33,403 bases of DNA from an uncultured Flavobacteriales bacterium (GTDB taxonomy: Bacteria; Bacteroidota; Bacteroidia; Flavobacteriales_D; Sanyastnellaceae), in contig CALGEI010000012.1 in NCBI GenBank assembly GCA_937881575.1, positions 1 through 33,403 on the forward strand. The letters are read 5' to 3'. Below the pieces are notes generated by a model. That model saw nothing but the letters and a program-made list of their open reading frames with translations, did no database searches and was not told where the DNA came from. The translations under genes and the position numbers were made by a program. Of this stretch, positions 7,577-14,587 are shown piece after piece (position 1 is the first letter of the stretch; every line of letters starts with the position of its first letter).

Positions 7577-9184
7577 ATGAGGAAGAATGCTTCTCTCGCA
7601 CTGCAGCCACGACCTTCACTTTTCTTCATTTTTTTTGTTCTTGGATTTGGAAGTGCGAACGCTAAGGTGACGCCTGCTGACACCGTCCACTGGCATCCTT
7701 TGAAGGGCGCATTCAATGCTCCTTTGGTCCTTCCTCATTCCCGAAACATCGCATCGGACAGTACTTTGAATTCATTTCTGGATTGGAGTGCCTATGCGAC
7801 TGTACAATATGCTCCGGGCGCCAGACTGCAAGGAAGTTGGGTGCAACTCCCGACTGCTGGCGGATTGGGATGGGTCACCGGGCTCAGCGTCTATGGCCAG
7901 CATCGACAATGGTCATGGCAAACCAACTTGGACCATTGGCGCGTAGCCGGTGTGCGCGAATCCGATTGGAATGAAGCCTGGCAATGGGGGACTTGGGATG
8001 GGTTGGGGCGAGCATGGAATCCGAATGAAGCCGACATTGCCGTTCTCCGCACTACGGGCCATTTAGACTTCCAAGTCAGCCCTTCCGTTGTGCTTTCTTG
8101 CGGGCAAGAAACCCATCATTGGGGTCAGGGTTGGAGGTCGTTGTGGCTGGACCGTCAAGCAGCTCCTTTGCCTTTTGCCAGCCTGCGTGTAAAATTGGGG
8201 CGCGCGGACTACACACACCTGATTGCTCGAACCCAGCATCTCGGTGTAGGAAGCCCGCCTGCGATTCCTACGAATGGAAGGGACAATCCCGGCGCATATA
8301 CCACGAGACGAAGTGCTTGGCTCGCTGCTCATGCTGTCGAAATTGATCTCGGCCGAGGATGGAGTGGTTCTCTTTTTGGGGCGGTTACTTGGCTCAACAA
8401 TGACAGTGGCTACACCCATCGCTTTGAAGGGGCTTACGCGTTGCCTTTTATCGCCTTCCGCCCGACTGAATATGCCATTGGATCAGCTGACAACGCTTTG
8501 ATGGGGGCCGCGATGAGTTGGGTACCGAAATGGGCCAGCGATCGTCTTCTGCTTCACAGTCAAGTTTTGTTGGACGAACTTGTTGTCAGCGAAATGCGGG
8601 CTGGCGACGGTTGGTGGGCCAACAAGTGGGGCGCATTGGGCTCCATCCAATGGAAGACTTTAGATCAACGTTGGCGCGTCGTCGCAGAAGGGGTCGCAGT
8701 GAGGCCTTTCACCTATTCACACGCTTCAAGTGTGCAAAGTTGGACCCACCGCCATCGTCCATTGGCCCACCCCGGTGGAAGCAATTTCGCAGAAGCGCGC
8801 CTGCACGTCCAATGGACAAAAAACAACTGGAAAGCGCGCATGGGTTGTGTTTGGATGCAACAAGGAGTGGACGCTCCCACGCCGCTAGGTGAGGAGCCGA
8901 CCTTGGCCATTGGAGCTGACCCGTTGATTTCATATTTGACGAGACCTACCGATTATGACGTTGATCTCATTTGGAACGGCGGTGGATTGGTGGACGGCGC
9001 CGGAATCCAAACGAACGTCCGATGGTGGACCGATGTTGCCTTTTCCCTTCCTCCACTCGAAGGACAAGAAGTGTTTTTGCGAGGCTTTTTGAGGGATGAG
9101 ACGGGGACGCATGCTGCAGCGAATTGGTGGCGAATTGAGATCGGCATTCGCTTAGAAAACATTTTGGAAGAGCGCAATTGGTAA
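7577..9184 (+). CDS. Capsule assembly Wzi-family outer-membrane protein (second copy)
   Basis: A 535-residue exported protein with a signal peptide (hydrophobic PSLFFIFFVLGFG, cleavage near SANA) and a W/G-rich predicted beta-barrel. The Wzi-like hallmark is the stretch SCGQETHHWGQGWRSLW around residues 175-191 followed by QAAPLPFASLRV, common to the Bacteroidota capsule assembly Wzi family. I chose the ATG at 7577, preceded by ACGAGG, because it places the signal peptide right at the N-terminus. The frame is open to a TTG at 7526 that overlaps the previous stop codon, but this would put 17 charged and polar residues in front of the signal peptide. It lies 47 bases after the WecA-like gene and probably shares its transcript. 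Role in anchoring or shaping polysaccharide at the outer membrane is inferred. Confidence 0.75.
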   Translation: MRKNASLALQPRPSLFFIFFVLGFGSANAKVTPADTVHWHPLKGAFNAPLVLPHSRNIASDSTLNSFLDWSAYATVQYAPGARLQGSWVQLPTAGGLGWVTGLSVYGQHRQWSWQTNLDHWRVAGVRESDWNEAWQWGTWDGLGRAWNPNEADIAVLRTTGHLDFQVSPSVVLSCGQETHHWGQGWRSLWLDRQAAPLPFASLRVKLGRADYTHLIARTQHLGVGSPPAIPTNGRDNPGAYTTRRSAWLAAHAVEIDLGRGWSGSLFGAVTWLNNDSGYTHRFEGAYALPFIAFRPTEYAIGSADNALMGAAMSWVPKWASDRLLLHSQVLLDELVVSEMRAGDGWWANKWGALGSIQWKTLDQRWRVVAEGVAVRPFTYSHASSVQSWTHRHRPLAHPGGSNFAEARLHVQWTKNNWKARMGCVWMQQGVDAPTPLGEEPTLAIGADPLISYLTRPTDYDVDLIWNGGGLVDGAGIQTNVRWWTDVAFSLPPLEGQEVFLRGFLRDETGTHAAANWWRIEIGIRLENILEERNW

Positions 9185-9208
9185 AAGCTTCTTGGGAGCT
9201 GAAAATGT

Positions 9209-9241
9209 TCTGAATTCATCAGACCGCTAGCCCTACTTTTG
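9209..9241 (+). promoter_or_regulatory. Bacteroidota-type promoter before ctaB
   Basis: TACTTTTG at 9234-9241 fits the -7 consensus TAnnTTTG exactly. TCTG at 9209-9212, 21 bases upstream, is one mismatch from the -33 element TTTG. Transcription would start near 9247, about 11 bases before the ctaB ATG, giving a very short leader and defining the left end of the oxidase block. Confidence 0.5.
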
Positions 9242-9257
9242 CACCGATTTCATCCCC

Positions 9258-10121
9258 ATGCCCGATCGCCTCAAAGACATTGCTGAACTTTTTAAAATCC
9301 GACTCGGGTTTTTCGTTGTGCTTTCCGCCGTTCTCGGTTGGTTCATGGCCGTTGATACCATGGACTTAACCACCTTCTTGCGGCTCGCCTTGGGCGGTTA
9401 CCTTCTGACAGGGGCCTCCAATGGGCTCAATCAAATCATAGAAACACGCGTTGACGGGCTCATGACTCGCACAGCCAATCGCCCTCTACCGACAGGACGT
9501 ATGACCGCACAACAAGCATGGATCTACAGCCTGTTGGCCGCAGTCATCGGCTTGGCTTGCCTCTTTTCGCTCAACCCATTGAGCGGTTGGCTCGGTGTCG
9601 CAGCGATCGTGAGTTATGCGTTCATTTATACCCCGTTGAAAGGCCGTACGTCCCTCAGCGTGTTTGTCGGGGCCTTCCCTGGGGCACTCCCACCCATGAT
9701 CGGGTATGTTGCGGCCACAGGAGACTTTGGCATTGAACCTGGGTCGCTTTTTGCTGTTCAATTTATGTGGCAGTTCCCTCACTTTTGGGCCATCGCTTGG
9801 CTCGCACACGACGACTATTTGAAAGCCGGCTATCAGCTGCTCCCTTTCACGGGTGGACGCACCAAACGAAGTGCATGGCAAATCGTCGTGTATTCTCTCT
9901 TCTGCATTCCCGCCTCCTTGCTGCCGTGGGCACTGCCAAATGGCAATCCCATGGTAGGGAATACGGCACTCGTTGTCGCTCTTCTTTGTGGGGTGATGTT
10001 CTTAATTCCGGCGGTTCAATTGTATCGCACCCTCGAAATGAAAGCGGCCCGCCGATTGATGTTTGCGTCCTTCATCTATTTACCCGTGGTACAACTCGCC
10101 TATGTCTTGGATAAGCTATGA
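9258..10121 (+). CDS. ctaB: Protoheme IX farnesyltransferase (heme O synthase)
   Basis: CtaB (CyoE) attaches a farnesyl chain to heme B to make heme O for heme-copper oxidases. The 287-residue protein is a UbiA-family membrane prenyltransferase with about nine hydrophobic helices. The first prenyl-diphosphate/Mg motif is N58xxxE62xxxD66 followed by RTANRPLPTGRM; Glu replaces the usual first Asp, which I recall as normal in Bacteroidota CtaB. The second motif region YTPLKGRTSLSVFVGAFPG is intact, as is the HFWAIAWLAHDDY loop. Length is normal. Its TGA overlaps the ATG of the first subunit III gene (ATGA at 10118), tying cofactor synthesis to subunit production. CtaA (heme A synthase) is not in the window. 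Confidence 0.95.
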   Translation: MPDRLKDIAELFKIRLGFFVVLSAVLGWFMAVDTMDLTTFLRLALGGYLLTGASNGLNQIIETRVDGLMTRTANRPLPTGRMTAQQAWIYSLLAAVIGLACLFSLNPLSGWLGVAAIVSYAFIYTPLKGRTSLSVFVGAFPGALPPMIGYVAATGDFGIEPGSLFAVQFMWQFPHFWAIAWLAHDDYLKAGYQLLPFTGGRTKRSAWQIVVYSLFCIPASLLPWALPNGNPMVGNTALVVALLCGVMFLIPAVQLYRTLEMKAARRLMFASFIYLPVVQLAYVLDKL

Positions 10122-10933
10122 AACACATGACTGATCAAACTACACCCCGCAATTCTGCATCTTACGATGTTTTCGAAGGCGTCGAGCCTGCAGTTCGTGA
10201 ACGCACCAAAAAAATGTTGATGTATTTCATCGTTTTTGCTGTCGTCATGTTGTTTGCTGGTTTCACCAGTGCCTATATCGTTTCCAACATGGGACAATAT
10301 TGGGTCAATGTAGCGCCGACTTCAGCCTTTTGGATGTCCAACGTTCTGCTCGTCCTTTCGTCAGTTTCACTTTGGTGGTCTGTACGCTCTATGCGTTCAG
10401 GGTCTAAACAATCGGCACTCATTGGGCTTGTCGTCACCTTCGTCTTGGGCCTGGGTTTCACCTTCAGTCAAGCACAAGGATGGGAAGACTTGTCCCGAAT
10501 GGGACTCGGATGGACGACTACAGACCACGAATCCGGTATGAAAGCGTACCGCTGGAACAGCATTGAGTCCGTCATTGAGAGCGAAGCCGTATACGGAGAC
10601 GACTACACCATCACGCGCGGAGGGGAACCCGTCCTGTTTGACGCAGCAAAAAAAGAATTTTACGCCCCGAATGACCTGCTCATGGTACGGCCGATTTCGC
10701 GCGAAGTGGCCCGCACATCGAATTCTGGCGGAGGATATTTGTGGATTCTCATCGCCGTCCACATTCTGCACTTGACATTTGGTTTCGTTTACTTGGTCAT
10801 AAGCGGCATCCGTGTGGGACAAGGCGTCATTCATTCTAAAGATGTAGTCCGGCTTGAAACGCTGAGTATTTACTGGCATTTCATGGGAGCCCTCTGGCTC
10901 TACCTCTTTGCTTTTCTCTTCTTCATTTACTGA
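10118..10933 (+). CDS. Heme-copper oxidase subunit III, first copy
   Basis: A 271-residue polytopic protein of the cytochrome c oxidase subunit III family. Five or so hydrophobic helices are visible: two before residue 90, one at 99-117, and two after residue 206 ending in the family-typical SIYWHFMGALWLYLFAFLFF. The conserved helix glutamate appears to be E123 (QGWEDL). Unlike canonical subunit III, residues about 133-205 form a hydrophilic, strand-like insert that should lie outside the membrane. The gene is coupled to ctaB by ATGA and is followed by a second subunit III gene at 11073. Subunits I and II are not in the window. It may help assemble, or form part of, an aa3/caa3-type enzyme. 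Confidence 0.88.
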   Translation: MKHMTDQTTPRNSASYDVFEGVEPAVRERTKKMLMYFIVFAVVMLFAGFTSAYIVSNMGQYWVNVAPTSAFWMSNVLLVLSSVSLWWSVRSMRSGSKQSALIGLVVTFVLGLGFTFSQAQGWEDLSRMGLGWTTTDHESGMKAYRWNSIESVIESEAVYGDDYTITRGGEPVLFDAAKKEFYAPNDLLMVRPISREVARTSNSGGGYLWILIAVHILHLTFGFVYLVISGIRVGQGVIHSKDVVRLETLSIYWHFMGALWLYLFAFLFFIY

Positions 10934-11048
10934 TACCGGCCCACAGACTGTAGAGCAATTCGCATCCTTGTTTCGGCTTTTGCCTCGCTTCTATTTTGAT
11001 TGGTTCTCAATAGCGAACAAAAGGGTGGCGTGTATGGCTTGATTTGCA

Positions 11049-11056
11049 TAAATTTG
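11049..11056 (+). promoter_or_regulatory. -7 box before the second subunit III gene
   Basis: TAAATTTG fits TAnnTTTG exactly and lies 16 bases before the ATG at 11073, in the longest gap of the oxidase block (139 bases). No convincing TTTG lies 19-21 bases upstream. The box runs into the 16-bp palindrome at 11051-11066, so a protein bound there would block it. Confidence 0.4.
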
Positions 11057-11066
11057 CGCGCAAATT
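11051..11066. promoter_or_regulatory. Perfect 16-bp palindrome, candidate operator
   Basis: AATTTGCGCGCAAATT is identical to its own reverse complement. It overlaps the last six bases of the -7 box at 11049 and ends six bases before the ATG of the second subunit III gene. Symmetry, size and position suit a dimeric repressor. A GC-only core with AT arms is too short for a terminator and has no T run after it. The regulator is unknown; no transcription factor gene is in the window. Confidence 0.45.
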
Positions 11067-11072
11067 AGACCC

Positions 11073-12053
11073 ATGGGAGGAGAATCGACAAAAGTGATTT
11101 CAAACGAAGTTCTCTGGGGAGGCGGACAGTCTCCTTTCAGCGTCAGTTATGGAAAAATGATGATGTGGTACTTCCTCGTATCAGACGCATTGACGTTTGG
11201 AGGATTGCTGACTGCATATGGTTTCGTTCGTGCGAGCAGCACGGATCCTTGGCCGATCGGGGAACAAGCTTTTCGCTCGTTGCCGTTTGTTGAAGGTGAA
11301 TATCCCCTCATCTATGTCGCGTTGATGACGTTCATTCTCATCGTGTCTTCGGTCACCATGGTTTTGGCGGTAGAAGCGGGGCATCGGAATGACAAACGGG
11401 AGGTCATCAAGTGGTTGGGTTTGACCATTATTGGAGGCTTCTTCTTCTTAGGCTCTCAAGCATGGGAATGGTCACACTACATCCATGGCAGCGGCGGAAC
11501 GTTCCTCTTGAATGAAGCAGTCGTCGTCACATCAGACGATGGCCAAACATTTTCCTTGAACAAAGGGGATGCTGTCTATATGGATCATCACTTCGGTCAT
11601 TTGGCAGAGCCTTGGATTGAAGGAGAGCCCCAAGTAAGCTTGGTCGAAAGTGATCACGGCGTGAAGTTGGTAGAAATGGGTGAGCATGCGCACGAAGTGG
11701 AATTGCATAGCCTTACGCTCAATAAATACATCAACAACGAATCCCATGTCAGTGGTGCTGACGCCATGAAGTTGTGGAATGCACGGTCTGAGAGCTTTTC
11801 TTTCGGAGCGAACATGCACGTGAATGAGTATGCCTCGCAGCAGGCTTATGCCAATTTCTTCTTCTTCATTACCGGCTTCCATGGTTTCCACGTATTCTCT
11901 GGTGTTGTCATCAACATCATCATTTTCATCATGGCGTATCGCGGAGTCTTTGAACGCCGCAAGCACTATGAAATGGTGGAGAAAATTGGATTGTATTGGC
12001 ACTTTGTCGATTTGGTTTGGGTGTTCGTTTTCACCTTCTTCTACCTCATCTGA
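11073..12053 (+). CDS. Cytochrome c oxidase subunit III, second copy
   Basis: A 326-residue polytopic protein with clear subunit III signatures: the conserved glutamate in QAWEWSHYIH (E132), the NEYASQQAYANFFFFITGFHGFHVF block (251-275) and the C-terminal YWHFVDLVWVFVFTFFYL. A large hydrophilic insert (about 138-258) separates the fourth and fifth helices, longer than the insert of the first copy. It contains short beta-like units such as DDGQTFSLNKGDAVYM and acidic/His-rich segments (GEHAHEVELH). This copy is the closer match to canonical CoxC. A private promoter box and palindrome lie upstream, so it may be controlled apart from ctaB and the first copy. Subunit IV follows after 39 bases. 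Confidence 0.93.
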   Translation: MGGESTKVISNEVLWGGGQSPFSVSYGKMMMWYFLVSDALTFGGLLTAYGFVRASSTDPWPIGEQAFRSLPFVEGEYPLIYVALMTFILIVSSVTMVLAVEAGHRNDKREVIKWLGLTIIGGFFFLGSQAWEWSHYIHGSGGTFLLNEAVVVTSDDGQTFSLNKGDAVYMDHHFGHLAEPWIEGEPQVSLVESDHGVKLVEMGEHAHEVELHSLTLNKYINNESHVSGADAMKLWNARSESFSFGANMHVNEYASQQAYANFFFFITGFHGFHVFSGVVINIIIFIMAYRGVFERRKHYEMVEKIGLYWHFVDLVWVFVFTFFYLI

Positions 12054-12092
12054 TTCGGTTTTCAATCCTTCTCTAACGCTCAAACGAATCCC

Positions 12093-12470
12093 ATGGAACG
12101 CGACGACCTCATTGTCAACGACAGCTACGCCCTGAACGCTCATCATAGCGAAGAGGAAGGTGCGAAAATCCGCCGAAACACTTGGAAAGTGACCGGCATT
12201 TTGACACTCTTGACGACAGTTGAAGTCATCATGGGCATCTACTTCAAACGTTCCGAGGCTTTTTCTTGGACGATGATCAAGTGGACCTTTATCATCTTGA
12301 CAGTGGTCAAAGCTGCATACATCGTCCTGGTATTCATGCACCTTGGTGATGAACGGAGCAATTTAAAGAAGGCCGTTCTTGCGCCGTATATGCTGTTCAT
12401 TGCCTACTTGCTTTTCATTGCGATCACTGAAGGCTTTGGACATTTGGGCAATTTCAACGCATTCCATTGA
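12093..12470 (+). CDS. Cytochrome c oxidase subunit IV-family protein
   Basis: A small 125-residue membrane protein with three hydrophobic helices (about residues 30-52, 58-78 and 91-110). It fits the prokaryotic cytochrome c oxidase subunit IV family (PF03626) by length, helix pattern and place after subunit III; the VKAAYIVLVFMHLGDE stretch is typical. The helix order and the short acidic/His N-terminus (NAHHSEEEG) match Bacteroidota members. In related enzymes this subunit stabilises the CuB region but is not catalytic. The ATG at 12093 is the only good start. The next gene begins 79 bases downstream after a possibly structured leader. Confidence 0.85.
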   Translation: MERDDLIVNDSYALNAHHSEEEGAKIRRNTWKVTGILTLLTTVEVIMGIYFKRSEAFSWTMIKWTFIILTVVKAAYIVLVFMHLGDERSNLKKAVLAPYMLFIAYLLFIAITEGFGHLGNFNAFH

Positions 12471-12507
12471 TTTAGAGCTCCGCTCATTGAACTTCGCGCT
12501 AGGGAGT

Positions 12508-12546
12508 GCGGTTATTTTTCTTCACGGAGTCACCGAATAAAACCGC
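12508..12546 (+). promoter_or_regulatory. Possible leader hairpin before the SCO gene
   Basis: GCGGTT (12508-12513) pairs with AACCGC (12541-12546), with a 27-base loop that contains a one-mismatch -7 box (TATTTTTC, 12513-12520). The right arm ends three bases before the TTG start of the SCO gene, so the fold could limit ribosome access. An alternative is chance pairing. Confidence 0.2.
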
Positions 12547-12549
12547 GCA

Positions 12550-13785
12550 TTGAATTTCATTTCCACGAAAAAACTGAAGCAATCGTTTTATTTGATTGCC
12601 ATCATGCTAGGGCTGCCTCTCACGGGCTTGCTCATTTTGGGAATTGACGGAGAACACCACTTTAACACGCTTCCCTATTATTCCGAAGAAGGATTGATGG
12701 AAACTTGGAGCACTGACGCCCGCCGCGTTGGGCAGTTCGCATTCACCAACCAAGACAGCGTTGAATTTCGTTCTGAAGCACTAGAAGGCAAGGTTTGGTT
12801 GGCGGCATTCTATTCTACGGAAGCCGATCATGTGGCGCAGATGACCAAGCAGCTGCTTTGGCCCAACTTTCGCTATCGCGATGAAGATGACATTGCAACG
12901 GTTTGTTTCACGCTCGACGCAGCCCATGACCAACCGGCCGTCCTACTTGAATATATTGAACGTACGACCCGTTACAATGGCTTCAACGGTAAGTGGCAAT
13001 TCCTGACAGGCGACCAAGGTGCGATTGATGACCTGATTGCAGAGTCCTTCATGATTGAACGCGATCCGGAGGAGCCCAACAACATCGCGACGCTCTGGCT
13101 GGTCGACGGAGAAGGCTACCTCAGGGGGGTTTACCACGCGGCGTCAGAAGATGCCATCAAAGATGCGGTCGAGGACATTGCGCTGCTGCAAAAAGAGATG
13201 GACGAGGCAGCGTATGCTCGAAAAAAAGCCATTGAGACCGCAGAACTCGCTCCTCCGCTTCCTATCCTGGGCCCAGAAGGGCACACCGTGCCTGCCTTTG
13301 CCTTTCTAGGCATGGACAGCCTTGAGTTTTCGCACCGAAATGTGGGCAATCGATTGCGCATCGTTGATTTTTTCTTCACGCGTTGCCCGACCATTTGTCC
13401 ATTGATGAGCAGCCAGATGGCCAGACTGCAACACACGCTTCGAGCCAAAGACATGCACCATGATGTGCTCTTATTGAGTCACTCCGTTGATCCAGAGCAC
13501 GATCGACCACATCGACTTCAAGCTTATGGCGATCGCATTGGCCTCAATCCCGAACAATGGCAAATGGTCACGGGTGAGAAGGAATCGATTTATGACATGG
13601 CGCGAGAAGGGTATTTCCTCACAGCATTGGAAAGCGATACTGCAGCCGGAGGTTTCTTCCATAGTGACTTGTTCGCCTTGGTTGATCGAGCGGGACGGAT
13701 TAGAGGTTACTATGACGGTACATCCACAGCAGAGGTGGATCGGCTTTTGAACGATACAGAACAACTTTGGATCTTAAATCAATGA
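12550..13785 (+). CDS. SCO1/SenC-family copper chaperone with an extra degenerate N-terminal domain
   Basis: SCO proteins deliver copper to, or reduce, the CuA site of cytochrome c oxidase. This 411-residue protein is nearly twice the usual length. A membrane anchor (13-32) is followed by two thioredoxin-like domains joined by a charged linker (about 210-240). The C-terminal domain is complete: C279PTIC283 and the copper ligand H371 (GGFFHSDLF). The N-terminal domain (about 60-205) has the same frame, including a VDGEGYLRG strand matching VDRAGRIRG, but E91, V95 and N178 stand where the two cysteines and the histidine should be. Start: an in-frame TAA at 12538 leaves only the TTG at 12550 before the anchor; the first ATG (12604) would cut the membrane helix. 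It is coupled to the DUF420 gene by ATGA at 13782. Confidence 0.88.
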   Translation: MNFISTKKLKQSFYLIAIMLGLPLTGLLILGIDGEHHFNTLPYYSEEGLMETWSTDARRVGQFAFTNQDSVEFRSEALEGKVWLAAFYSTEADHVAQMTKQLLWPNFRYRDEDDIATVCFTLDAAHDQPAVLLEYIERTTRYNGFNGKWQFLTGDQGAIDDLIAESFMIERDPEEPNNIATLWLVDGEGYLRGVYHAASEDAIKDAVEDIALLQKEMDEAAYARKKAIETAELAPPLPILGPEGHTVPAFAFLGMDSLEFSHRNVGNRLRIVDFFFTRCPTICPLMSSQMARLQHTLRAKDMHHDVLLLSHSVDPEHDRPHRLQAYGDRIGLNPEQWQMVTGEKESIYDMAREGYFLTALESDTAAGGFFHSDLFALVDRAGRIRGYYDGTSTAEVDRLLNDTEQLWILNQ

Positions 13786-14333
13786 CCATGCTCGAAAATG
13801 AACGTGCGGTAAAACGCTTTGTTTGGATCGTCGCCGTGACCATTCCGGTTGCTGTGGCGTTGTTGTTTTTCATTCCTCCGGCCGAGAATTTATCGGAAGA
13901 AACACGGCTAGCGCTGTACCGACTTCCCCAGTTCAATGCTTGCTTCAACGGTGCGGCCTTTTTCTGTTTAATCGGTTCTCTTGTTGCCATCAAAAACAAA
14001 AATATACCGTTGCACCGACTACTCAATACGGTGGCGCTCTCTCTGAGCGTGCTCTTTTTATTGAGCTACGTAGCTTTCCACCTCACCACAGAAAGCACAC
14101 CCTATGGCGGTGAAGGATGGATGCGCACCGTGTATTTCATCATACTCATTTCACACATCCTGCTTTCCACGGGCATCATCCCTTTGGTCTTATTCACGTA
14201 TTATCGTGGTCTGCGAATGGACGTTGATCGCCACCGAAAACTGGCCCGAGTCACCTGGCCCATTTGGCTTTATGTGACCGCCACAGGCGTGGTGGTGTAT
14301 TGGATGATTTCGCCTTACTACCCAATCGGATGA
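13782..14333 (+). CDS. DUF420 membrane protein of the oxidase locus
   Basis: A 183-residue integral membrane protein with four to five helices. It matches the DUF420 family (PF04238), which in Bacteroidota and Bacilli (CtaM) sits beside oxidase genes; in Staphylococcus CtaM is needed for aa3-type oxidase activity. Histidines on helices (H in PLHRLL, VAFHLT, ISHILL, DRHRKLARVTWP) match the family pattern, and the C-terminal LARVTWPIWLYVTATGVVVY is typical. I use the ATG at 13782, which overlaps the SCO stop codon; a second ATG at 13788 and a TTG at 13767 are alternatives. Its TGA overlaps the next ATG at 14330. An assembly role is inferred from the family and context. Confidence 0.87.
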   Translation: MTMLENERAVKRFVWIVAVTIPVAVALLFFIPPAENLSEETRLALYRLPQFNACFNGAAFFCLIGSLVAIKNKNIPLHRLLNTVALSLSVLFLLSYVAFHLTTESTPYGGEGWMRTVYFIILISHILLSTGIIPLVLFTYYRGLRMDVDRHRKLARVTWPIWLYVTATGVVVYWMISPYYPIG

Positions 14334-14575
14334 ACAGAGTCACACGTTTGTTCTTCAGTTTCTTGTTGGTAACAGGTGCTTTCTGCCTCGTCCCTGCAGA
14401 TGCAGAAGCCCAATGTGTCATGTGCAAAGCCGTTGCTGAAGACAGCGCGTCAGATGGCGGGATAGGAGCTGGACTCAATCGGGGAATTCTCTACCTCATG
14501 GGCATCCCATACATTTTGTTATCCGCTCTTTTCTTCGTAATTTATAAGATGTGGAAGGCTGACGCCACTTCTTGA
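14330..14575 (+). CDS. Small secreted-anchor protein with CxxC motif
   Basis: An 81-residue protein. Residues 1-27 look like a signal peptide (hydrophobic LFFSFLLVTGAFCLV, cleavage after AEA), so the mature protein would begin Q28-C29 and carry C29-V-M-C32 almost at its N-terminus. A single C-terminal membrane helix follows (about 54-73, LYLMGIPYILLSALFFVIY). The topology would place the two cysteines on the periplasmic side. I recall similar short proteins after DUF420 in other Bacteroidota but know no assigned function. ATGA overlap with DUF420 argues for co-production. The CxxC pair suggests thiol redox or metal handling during oxidase assembly; that is inference. Frames reading further upstream are shadows of DUF420. 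Confidence 0.8.
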   Translation: MNRVTRLFFSFLLVTGAFCLVPADAEAQCVMCKAVAEDSASDGGIGAGLNRGILYLMGIPYILLSALFFVIYKMWKADATS

Positions 14576-14587
14576 ATTACTCAACCA

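Noticed and set aside
9258-10121. Glu in place of Asp in the first prenyltransferase motif of CtaB as a sign of lost function
   Set aside because: All other motif residues are intact, and as far as I recall Glu here is normal in Bacteroidota CtaB.
11532-12341. 269-codon minus-strand open frame opposite the second subunit III and subunit IV genes
   Set aside because: Composition is antisense-like (runs of His, Asp and Glu), and both plus-strand genes are firmly identified.
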